From NCBI RefSeq assembly GCF_014171595.1, contig NZ_CP050451.1, positions 1,736,001 to 1,800,000 of the forward strand: 64,000 bases of DNA. Direction: 5' to 3'. The position numbers and the translations under genes were made by a program. This document shows positions 57,609 to 64,000 of this stretch, piece by piece. The stretch is from Massilia sp. Se16.2.3. GTDB lineage: Bacteria > Pseudomonadota > Gammaproteobacteria > Burkholderiales > Burkholderiaceae_D. The first letter of the stretch is position 1; the number at the start of each line of letters is the position of its first letter. The notes under the pieces were generated by a model. The model was not told the origin of the DNA, ran no database searches, and worked only from the letters and a program-made list of their open reading frames with translations.

Positions 57609-60353
57609 ATGCAAAATACCCTGCTGCTCGTTGACGGTTCCAGCTATCTTTATCGCGCCTTCCACGCGCTGCCCGACCTGCGCGGCCCCGACGGCCACCC
57701 GACCGGCGCGATGCACGGCATGGTCAACATGCTGCGCCGCCTGCGCGCCGACTTCCCGGCGGCCTATATCGCCTGCGTGTTCGATGCCAAGGGCAAAACG
57801 TTCCGCGACGACATGTACCCCGAGTACAAGGCGACGCGGGCATCGATGCCGGACGACCTGAGGAAGCAGATCGAGCCGATCCACGAAGTGGTGCGCCACA
57901 TGGGCTGGCCGATCCTGACGGTCGAGGGTGTCGAGGCCGACGACGTGATCGGCACGCTCGCCGTGCAGGCCGCCGCCAAGGGCATGAACACGATTATTTC
58001 GACCGGCGACAAGGACCTGGCCCAGCTCGTCAACGACAAGGTCACGCTCATCAATACGATGAGCAACGAAAAACTCGACGAAGCCGGCGTGGTCGCGAAA
58101 TTCGGCGTGCCGCCGAACCGCATCATCGATTACCTGACCCTGATCGGCGACACGGTCGACAACGTGCCGGGCGTGAACAAGTGCGGCCCGAAGACGGCGC
58201 TGAAATGGCTGGCGCTGCACGGCTCGCTCGACGGCGTGATCGAGAACGCCCATACCATTGGCGGCGCGGTCGGCGAGAACCTGCGCACGGCGCTGGAATG
58301 GCTGCCCCAGGGCCGTCAACTGATCACCGTCAAAACCGACTGCAACCTGATGGGCCATCTCGTGACGATCGAGGAAAGCCTGGTCGGCCGTCCGGAAGAC
58401 AAGGATGCGCTGCGCGACTTCTTCCAGCGCTATGGCTTCAAGACCATGTTGCGCGAGCTGGGCAACCCGGCCCCCGGCACACCGGTACTGAATTCCCCGG
58501 AAGGCGCCCAGCGCTCGGACGATACGCTACCCGGCATGCCGATCATCAAGGGAGAATACGAGCTCGTGACCACCTGGGAGCAGCTCGACAAATGGCTGGC
58601 GCTGGCCGAGGCCGCCGAACTCACCTCGGTCGACACCGAAACGACCTCGCTCGACCCGATGACGGCGCAGATGGTCGGCATCTCCCTATCCGTGGAGGCG
58701 GGCAAGGGCGCCTACATCCCGGTGGCGCACCGCTACGCCGGCGTGCCGGAGCAATTGCCGCGTGAAGAGGTACTGGAACGCATGCGCGGCTGGCTGGAGA
58801 ATCCGAGCAAACCCAAGCTGGGCCAGAACCTGAAGTACGACATGCACATCTTTAATAACCACGGCGTGACCCTGCGCGGCATCGTCCACGACACGCTCTT
58901 GCAGTCCTACGTGTTCGAGTCGCACAAGCCGCACGACATGGACACGATGGCGATGCGCCACCTCGGCTACACGACCATTCCCTTCGTGGACGTCTGCGGC
59001 AAGGGCGCGAGCATGATCTGCTTCGACCAGGTGGAACTGAACCGCGCCACCGAATACGCGGCCGAGGATTCCGACATCACGCTGCGCCTGCACCAGACCA
59101 TGCTGCCGCACGTTCTGGAAGATGCCGGCCTGACCTATATCTACGAAAAAATCGAGCTGCCGACCCAGATCGTGCTGCAAACGATCGAGCGCAACGGCGT
59201 GCTGATCGACAGCGAAAAATTGCAGGCCCAATCGCGCGAGATCGGCGCGCGCCTGGTGGAACTGGAAGCGCAGGCCTATGAACTGGCCGGGGGCCCCTTC
59301 AACCTCGGTTCGCCGAAGCAGATCGGCGAGATCTTCTTCGGCAAGCTCGGCCTGCCGGTGATCAAGAAGACGGCCACCGGCGCGCCTTCCACCGACGAGG
59401 AAGTGCTGCAGAAGCTGGCCGAAGACTTCCCCCTGCCGAAAGTGCTGCTGGAACACCGCGGCCTGTCGAAGCTGAAGTCCACCTACACCGACAAGTTGCC
59501 GACGATGGTCAACCCGGCGACCGGCCGCGTGCACACCAATTATGCGCAGGCCGTGGCCATTACCGGCCGCCTGGCCTCGAACGACCCGAACCTGCAGAAC
59601 ATCCCGGTGCGGACAAGCGAAGGCCGGCGCATCCGCGAAGCCTTCATTGCCGCTCCGGGCAAGGTGATCGTCTCGGCCGACTACTCGCAGATCGAGCTGC
59701 GCATCATGGCCCATATCTCGGGCGACGAAGCCATGCTGCGCGCCTTTGCCGAGGGCGAGGACATCCACCGCGCCACCGCCGCCGAAGTGTTCGGCGTCGC
59801 GCCCGACGAAGTCGACAACCAGCAGCGCAGCTATGCCAAGGCGATCAACTTCGGCCTGATCTATGGCATGAGCGCCTTTGGCCTGGCGGCGCGCCTGGGG
59901 ATCGAGCGCGCCGCTGCCGCCAGCTATATCGACCGCTATTTCGCCCGCTTCTCGGGCGTGAAGCAGTACATGGACGAAACGCGCCTGCAGGCCAAGGCGC
60001 GCGGCTATGTCGAAACCGTCTTCGGCCGCCGCCTGTGGCTGCCCGAGATCAATTCGCCGAACGGCCCGCGCCGCGCCGGTGCCGAACGCGCGGCGATCAA
60101 CGCGCCGATGCAGGGCACGGCGGCCGACCTGATCAAGCTGGCGATGATCGCGGTGCAGGACTGGCTGGAGAGCGAAAAACTGGCCACGCGCATGGTCATG
60201 CAGGTGCACGATGAACTGGTGCTGGAAGTGCCGGAAGGCGAACTGGAACTGGTCAAGGGCAAGCTGCCGGAACTGATGGCGGGCGTGGCCCGGCTGAAGG
60301 TGCCGCTGGTGGCCGAGACCGGCGTGGGCAGCAACTGGGAAGAAGCGCACTAA
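57609..60353 (+). CDS. polA: DNA polymerase I
   Basis: 914 residues with all three domains. The 5'-nuclease starts NTLLLVDGSSYLYRAFHALP and has VFDAKGKTFRDDMYP and VEADDVIGTLA. The 3'-5' proofreading domain keeps VDTETTSLDP and NLKYDMHIF, so editing is likely active, and EYAAEDSDITLRL closes it. The polymerase domain has motif A VSADYSQIELRIMAH, motif B RSYAKAINFGLIYGMSAFG and motif C MQVHDELVLEVPE. No indels. GATAAT at about 57562 could be its -10; the ribosome site before ATG 57609 is weak. Confidence 0.98.
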   Translation: MQNTLLLVDGSSYLYRAFHALPDLRGPDGHPTGAMHGMVNMLRRLRADFPAAYIACVFDAKGKTFRDDMYPEYKATRASMPDDLRKQIEPIHEVVRHMGWPILTVEGVEADDVIGTLAVQAAAKGMNTIISTGDKDLAQLVNDKVTLINTMSNEKLDEAGVVAKFGVPPNRIIDYLTLIGDTVDNVPGVNKCGPKTALKWLALHGSLDGVIENAHTIGGAVGENLRTALEWLPQGRQLITVKTDCNLMGHLVTIEESLVGRPEDKDALRDFFQRYGFKTMLRELGNPAPGTPVLNSPEGAQRSDDTLPGMPIIKGEYELVTTWEQLDKWLALAEAAELTSVDTETTSLDPMTAQMVGISLSVEAGKGAYIPVAHRYAGVPEQLPREEVLERMRGWLENPSKPKLGQNLKYDMHIFNNHGVTLRGIVHDTLLQSYVFESHKPHDMDTMAMRHLGYTTIPFVDVCGKGASMICFDQVELNRATEYAAEDSDITLRLHQTMLPHVLEDAGLTYIYEKIELPTQIVLQTIERNGVLIDSEKLQAQSREIGARLVELEAQAYELAGGPFNLGSPKQIGEIFFGKLGLPVIKKTATGAPSTDEEVLQKLAEDFPLPKVLLEHRGLSKLKSTYTDKLPTMVNPATGRVHTNYAQAVAITGRLASNDPNLQNIPVRTSEGRRIREAFIAAPGKVIVSADYSQIELRIMAHISGDEAMLRAFAEGEDIHRATAAEVFGVAPDEVDNQQRSYAKAINFGLIYGMSAFGLAARLGIERAAAASYIDRYFARFSGVKQYMDETRLQAKARGYVETVFGRRLWLPEINSPNGPRRAGAERAAINAPMQGTAADLIKLAMIAVQDWLESEKLATRMVMQVHDELVLEVPEGELELVKGKLPELMAGVARLKVPLVAETGVGSNWEEAH

Positions 60354-60409
60354 AACGATAGCATCATCAATGCGGCAGTTGCCGCCAACTTGGGAAAAGG
60401 AGAGACAGG

Positions 60410-60802
60410 ATGTTCAATCACGTCGTGATCGGGTCCAACGACATCGAACGCTCGAAACGCTTCTACGATGCGGTACTGGGCGTACTTGGAGCGGGCGAGG
60501 GAATGCGCAACCAGGCGCCGACCGGCCAGAGCCGGCTGTTCTACCGCCATGACGGCAACAGCCTCGGCATCACCCTGCCGATCAACGGCGAAGCGGCCAC
60601 CTGCGCCAATGGCGCGACCATCGGCTTCAAATGCCAGTCGCCCGAGCAGGTCAGGCAGTTCCACGACACGGCTGTCGCCCATGGCGGCATCTCGATCGAA
60701 GATCCGCCGGGCCTGCGCGAGGGCAGCCTCGGCGCCATGCACCTGGCCTATGTGCGCGACCCGGACGGCAACAAGCTGTGCGCGGTGTACCGCGTGAAGT
60801 AA
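60410..60802 (+). CDS. VOC-family (glyoxalase/bleomycin-resistance-fold) protein
   Basis: 130 residues with the paired beta-alpha-beta-beta-beta modules of the VOC superfamily: FNHVVIGSNDIERSKRFYDA at the start with the first metal-ligand histidine, and LAYVRDPDGNKLCAVYRVK at the end. GGAGAG precedes the ATG. Its substrate is unknown; proteins of this subgroup are often annotated glyoxalase-like. It follows polA by 56 bases on the same strand. Confidence 0.88.
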   Translation: MFNHVVIGSNDIERSKRFYDAVLGVLGAGEGMRNQAPTGQSRLFYRHDGNSLGITLPINGEAATCANGATIGFKCQSPEQVRQFHDTAVAHGGISIEDPPGLREGSLGAMHLAYVRDPDGNKLCAVYRVK

Positions 60803-60807
60803 GCCCC

Positions 60808-60846
60808 AAAGAAAAGCCGGCGCCGTCTATGGGACGGGCGCCGGCT
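60808..60846 (-). terminator. Terminator between VOC and PEP-CTERM genes
   Basis: AGCCGGCGCC / GGCGCCGGCT perfect ten-base stem with a 12-base loop. The minus strand continues TTTTCTTTGG, so it ends the PEP-CTERM gene; the plus strand has no T tract. Confidence 0.85.
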
Positions 60847-60870
60847 GCGCGAATCAAACGATGAGGGGAA

Positions 60871-61653
60871 TCAGCGGCGGCGGCGGGCCATGCCCAGCGC
60901 GGCCAGCCCCAGCGCCATCAGGGGCAGCGCACCCGGCAGCGGTACCGGTACCGGCATGTCGACCTGCCCCTCGATCACGTCGTTCTGGCAGGTTTCGCCC
61001 CAGTGCAGCGCGTACGACGAGTAGCGCGCCAACTCGACCGACGAGAGCATGATGGTGAATTCCAGCGCCGCGTTCGGCGTGACCGTCCAGGTGCCCACCA
61101 GGCCCGTGTCCGTCACGGTGTTTGATGCCGTGTTCACGGCCGTCGCCTGGCCGTTGCGGTAGTAGCAGCTCACGCCCAGGCCGCAGCTCATGAAGGCTTC
61201 CGAACCCTTGGTGTTGGCGGCGTTCGTCGCGCCGTTCAGCTGGTAGAGCTTGAAGCTGCCGCCGGTGTTGCTGAAACGGTTGTCGAGGTGGAAGCCATAG
61301 GACCACAGCGTGCCATTCGCCGAATTGCTGCCTGCATGGTTCGCGTCGCCGCCGTAGGGGTTCCAGGTTTCGGCCAGGAACAGGTCGCCGTAAGCGATGC
61401 CGCCCTGGGCTGCCCAGGTATCCACGCCCGCGTGGCCGGCGAAATTGGTGGCGATGGCGATTTTCAGCTCGTTGCCGTTGCGCTCGATGGTGGCGCCATG
61501 GATGTCGAAGGTGCTGTTGCCGATGACGTCGCCGTAGCCGTGGGCGTCGCCGCCCCAGAAGGCACCGGCGCCGGTGTCGTTAATGACGCCCGCTTGCGCG
61601 CTGCCGGCGCAGAGAGCAATGGCAGCCAGCGCCGTCGTGATGATCTGTTTCAT
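60871..61653 (-). CDS. PEP-CTERM/VPLPA-type sorting signal protein
   Basis: 260 residues. Signal peptide to SAQAG, then a beta-rich domain that is close to secreted proteins with GAFWGGDAHGYGDVIGNSTF, an LKIAIATNFAGHAGVDTWAA strand pair, GTLWSYGFHLDNRFSNTGG, and four cysteines (FMSCGLGVSCYYRNG, WGETCQND). The C-terminus is VPLPGALPLMALGLAALGMA followed by RRRR, a PEP-CTERM-like signal in the VPLP form. GGGAAATC precedes the ATG. An exosortase must be elsewhere in the genome. Confidence 0.88.
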   Translation of the reverse strand: MKQIITTALAAIALCAGSAQAGVINDTGAGAFWGGDAHGYGDVIGNSTFDIHGATIERNGNELKIAIATNFAGHAGVDTWAAQGGIAYGDLFLAETWNPYGGDANHAGSNSANGTLWSYGFHLDNRFSNTGGSFKLYQLNGATNAANTKGSEAFMSCGLGVSCYYRNGQATAVNTASNTVTDTGLVGTWTVTPNAALEFTIMLSSVELARYSSYALHWGETCQNDVIEGQVDMPVPVPLPGALPLMALGLAALGMARRRR

Positions 61654-61798
61654 GATTTCCCTGGAATGTGATTTTTATAATCACTATTTCAAGCAGGAAT
61701 CATGCCAATAATAAAGATTTGTTATAGATCAGGCACTTGCTTCCGGTTTCGTGCTTGGACAGGCCGCGACTGTAAAGTTTACCGTCACGGCGCCGCCT

Positions 61799-61987
61799 TC
61801 ATGCTTCGCCCTCTTCCCCAGGCTGGGTAGGCGCAATGCGGATGCCGCGCCGTGCCAGGGCTTCGCGCAGCAGGAACTCGATTTCCGCGTTCACGCTGCG
61901 CAGGTCGTTCGCGGCCAGGCGCTGCAGTTGCTCCCACAGGTTGGGATCGATGCGCAGCGGGAAGGCCTTCTTGCCGGGACTTGCCAT
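61799..61987 (-). CDS. Arc-type ribbon-helix-helix DNA-binding protein
   Basis: 62 residues. FPLRIDPNLWEQLQRLAAND is the beta strand and first helix of an Arc/MetJ fold, SVNAEIEFLLREALARRG the second helix; the usual RSxNaEI phrase is present as LRSVNAEIEF. It follows the SPFH gene by 21 bases on the same strand. It may repress its own operon, or serve as a toxin-type partner, but no toxin gene is beside it. Confidence 0.88.
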   Translation of the reverse strand: MASPGKKAFPLRIDPNLWEQLQRLAANDLRSVNAEIEFLLREALARRGIRIAPTQPGEEGEA

Positions 61988-62008
61988 CAGGTTCTCGGTT
62001 CGGGGGCG

Positions 62009-62902
62009 TCAGTTGTACAGCGTGCCCGTATTGATGATGGGCTGTGCGTTCTGGTCGGAGCACAGCACGACCAGCAGGTTGCTGACCATTGCCGCCTTGC
62101 GCTCGGCGTCGAGCTCGACGATGTCGCGCTCGGCCAGCCTTTTCAAGGCGTCTTCGACCATCGCGACGGCGCCGTGGACGATGCGGGCGCGGGCGCTGAT
62201 GATGGCCTGCGCCTGCTGGCGGCGCAGCATGACCTGGGCGATTTCCGGTGCGTAGGCCAGGTGGGTCAGCTTGGCGTCGACCGTTTCCACGCCGGCCGCT
62301 TCGAAGCGCGCCGTCAATTCGTTCATCAGGGCGTGCGCCACTTCGGCGGCACCGCCGCGCAGGGTCATTTCGTCGTCCTTCAAATCCTCGCCTTCGTCGT
62401 AAGCGTATTGCGCCGCCAGGTGACGCAGGGCCGCTTCCGCCTGGACAGCCACATAACGCTCGAAATCGTCGACCTCGAACATGGCCTGGGCGGTATCGCG
62501 CACGCGCCAGACGACGGCGGCGGCGATTTCGACCGGATTACCACGCTTGTCGTTCACTTTCTGCATCGGCATGTTCAGGTTGCGTGCCCGTACGGTGAGT
62601 TTGTGTTTGCGATAGAAGGGAAACGCCCAGCGCAGGCCTTCGCTGCGGTCGGTGCCGATGTAGCGGCCGAACAGGGTCAGCACGGCCGTTTCGTTCGGCT
62701 GCAGCATGTACAGGCCCGTGCACGCAAAAATACCGGCTGCAATCAGCACGATACCAGCAATGGAGGCCATGAAAGGGAGGGCCTGCTTTACTACCAGGAC
62801 ATTGAGCGAGAATCCGGCTGCGATGGCGAGCAGGCCACCGGCCAGGGCCAGATAGCCATTCACGGACGAAACGTGCACTTCCTGCCTGACATGCGTGGTC
62901 AT
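62009..62902 (-). CDS. SPFH/Band 7 (stomatin-prohibitin) membrane protein
   Basis: 297 residues. Two N-terminal hydrophobic segments (ALAGGLLAIAAGFSLNVLVV and FMASIAGIVLIAAGIFACTG) anchor it, then the SPFH domain begins NETAVLTLFGRYIGTDRSEG and continues through VRARNLNMPMQKVNDKRGNP, VVWRVRDTAQAMFEVDDFER and the coiled part (RQQAQAIISARARIVHGAVA). Proteins of this type assemble microdomain scaffolds. It heads a two-gene unit with the Arc-type regulator. AGGGAG precedes the ATG. An AT-rich palindromic stretch (TTAAAGTGATATCACTTTAA, 62925-62944) lies just upstream and could be the operator of the Arc-type protein. Confidence 0.9.
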   Translation of the reverse strand: MTTHVRQEVHVSSVNGYLALAGGLLAIAAGFSLNVLVVKQALPFMASIAGIVLIAAGIFACTGLYMLQPNETAVLTLFGRYIGTDRSEGLRWAFPFYRKHKLTVRARNLNMPMQKVNDKRGNPVEIAAAVVWRVRDTAQAMFEVDDFERYVAVQAEAALRHLAAQYAYDEGEDLKDDEMTLRGGAAEVAHALMNELTARFEAAGVETVDAKLTHLAYAPEIAQVMLRRQQAQAIISARARIVHGAVAMVEDALKRLAERDIVELDAERKAAMVSNLLVVLCSDQNAQPIINTGTLYN

Positions 62903-62924
62903 GGTGGTGGACTCCCTATGTATA

Positions 62925-62944
62925 TTAAAGTGATATCACTTTAA
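62925..62944. promoter_or_regulatory. 20-base perfect palindrome upstream of the SPFH-Arc operon
   Basis: TTAAAGTGATATCACTTTAA is an exact inverted repeat located 23 bases before the SPFH start codon. Its symmetry and position make it a strong operator candidate, plausibly for the ribbon-helix-helix protein encoded in the same operon (inference). Confidence 0.6.
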
Positions 62945-63082
62945 GATCATCGGGGCGATGTGTCAAGCAGGAAACTTCAACGGCTGTCACTGCCTGGCCG
63001 CCGTCGCAATCCAGGAGCGGATGATGCGCGCTCCTGGATTCGTTTATGCTGATTCTTTGCATGCGTGTCAGGAAGAGCAACC

Positions 63083-64000
63083 ATGAAAACCCACAAGATC
63101 GCCGTGATCGCCGGCGACGGCATCGGCAAGGAAGTCATGCCCGAAGGCCTGCGTGCATTGCGCGCGGCAGCGGCCCGCTTCGGTATCGGGCTGGAATTGA
63201 CCACCTTCGCCTGGGCCGATTGCGACTACTATGCGCGCCACGGCAAGATGATGCCGGACGACTGGAAGGAGCAGCTATCCGGCTTCGAGGCGATCTTCTT
63301 CGGCGCCGTCGGCTGGCCGGATACGGTGCCGGACCACATCTCGCTATGGGGCTCGCTGCTGAAATTCCGGCGCGAGTTCGACCAGTACGTCAACCTGCGC
63401 CCTGTGCGCCTGATGCCCGGCGTGCCATGCCCGCTGGCCAACAAGCAGCCGGGCGACATCGACTTTTATGTGGTGCGCGAAAACACCGAGGGCGAATACT
63501 CGTCGGTCGGCGGACGCATGTTCGAAGGCACCGAGCGCGAGCTGGTGCTGCAGGAAGCGGTGTTCACCCGCCATGGCGTCGACCGCATCCTGAAGTATGC
63601 CTTCGAGCTGGCGCGGCGCCGTCCGAAAAGGCACCTGACCGCGGCGACCAAGTCGAACGGCATCGCCATTTCGATGCCCTACTGGGACGAGCGCGTGGCC
63701 GCCATGGGCGAGCAGTACCCCGACGTCGAATGGGACAAGTACCACGTCGACATCCTGGCCGCGCGCTTCGTACTGTCTCCCGAGCGCTTCGACGTGGTGG
63801 TGGCCTCGAACCTGTTCGGCGACATCCTGTCCGACCTGGGCCCGGCCTGCGCCGGCACGATCGGCATCGCGCCTTCGGCCAACCTGAACCCCGAGCGCCG
63901 CTTCCCCTCGCTGTTCGAACCGGTCCACGGGTCCGCGCCCGACATCTACGGCAGGAACATCGCCAACCCGATCGCCATGATCTGGTCGGGCGCGATGATG
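63083..64000 (+). CDS. Tartrate dehydrogenase / D-malate dehydrogenase (decarboxylating), 3' truncated by window edge
   Basis: 306 codons to the window end, still open; the family is about 355-365 residues. The isocitrate/isopropylmalate dehydrogenase fold starts HKIAVIAGDGIGKEVMPEG. Substrate loop SLLKFRREFDQYVNLRPVRL, VVRENTEGEYSSVGGRMFEG, the catalytic lysine in AATKSNGIAISMPYW, the metal aspartates in VVVASNLFGDILSDLGP, and the NAD-site LFEPVHGSAPDIYG are present. The pattern NLRPVRLMPG and ENTEGEYSS is that of TtuC/DmlA-type enzymes rather than LeuB. AGGAAGAG lies upstream of the ATG. It is divergent from the SPFH-Arc operon. Confidence 0.92.
   Translation, partial: MKTHKIAVIAGDGIGKEVMPEGLRALRAAAARFGIGLELTTFAWADCDYYARHGKMMPDDWKEQLSGFEAIFFGAVGWPDTVPDHISLWGSLLKFRREFDQYVNLRPVRLMPGVPCPLANKQPGDIDFYVVRENTEGEYSSVGGRMFEGTERELVLQEAVFTRHGVDRILKYAFELARRRPKRHLTAATKSNGIAISMPYWDERVAAMGEQYPDVEWDKYHVDILAARFVLSPERFDVVVASNLFGDILSDLGPACAGTIGIAPSANLNPERRFPSLFEPVHGSAPDIYGRNIANPIAMIWSGAMM

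Noticed and set aside
58686..60350. A 554-codon minus-strand frame inside polA
   Set aside because: Antisense shadow of DNA polymerase I, which is complete on the plus strand.

Overview
The window is high-GC DNA with betaproteobacterial gene content, most likely from the Oxalobacteraceae (Massilia-like). The grounds are the ruvCAB cluster, a TPP-riboswitch thi operon, several PEP-CTERM secreted proteins, a BPSS1780-type membrane protein, S8 and M13 secreted peptidases, and GTAGGGTGGGC-type intergenic repeats. The genus is inferred from style and gene content, not from a search. No tRNA, rRNA, CRISPR array, insertion sequence or prophage is visible.

Layout. 1-2.8 kb: Holliday-junction genes ruvC (cut by the window edge), ruvA, ruvB, then a YaiI-type protein. 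2.8-9.1 kb: an amidohydrolase with a CIA30-like tail, a DesK/NarL-type two-component pair, an MgtC-family protein, and a porin paired with a small periplasmic-binding-like protein. 9.2-12.1 kb: DUF2147, PEP-CTERM and cupin proteins, a REP-like inverted repeat, yciH. 12.2-20.1 kb: valS, then promoter, TPP riboswitch and thiC-thiS-thiG-thiD-thiE. 20.2-26 kb: cheW with a chemoreceptor, an ion channel, and a PAS-GGDEF-EAL protein. 26.3-33.2 kb: three tandem S8 subtilases, two with the same long upstream leader, divergent from glutathione-dependent formaldehyde dehydrogenase. 33.3-39.7 kb: a methionine-heptad secreted protein, a decayed regulator/monooxygenase pair, a DUF885 protein, and a beta-lactamase-fold hydrolase. 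40-47.2 kb: a TonB-dependent receptor, a TonB/TolA-like protein with about 46 pentad repeats, and an M13 metallopeptidase. 47.3-54.8 kb: a PEP-CTERM protein, an SRPBCC protein, uvrD/pcrA, an AlkD-like HEAT protein, an ankyrin protein and small hypotheticals. 54.8-64 kb: a membrane protein, thrB, DUF2782, polA, a VOC protein, a PEP-CTERM-like protein, an Arc/SPFH operon and a tartrate/D-malate dehydrogenase cut by the right edge.

A striking property is the number of single-base indels in genes expected to be intact: the amidohydrolase, the response regulator, thiC (two), thiD, thiE, the chemoreceptor, the TonB receptor, its TonB partner (two), thrB (two) and DUF2782. In each case the protein continues in another frame without loss. 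Together they would break thiamine and threonine synthesis, so sequencing or assembly error is the simplest reading. These genes are annotated over their full reconstructed span with the break positions stated.

The most system-like loci are the triplicated secreted protease cluster with its shared palindromic leader, and the receptor plus repeat-TonB plus M13 peptidase neighbourhood. Both point to extracellular protein degradation and active uptake across the outer membrane.
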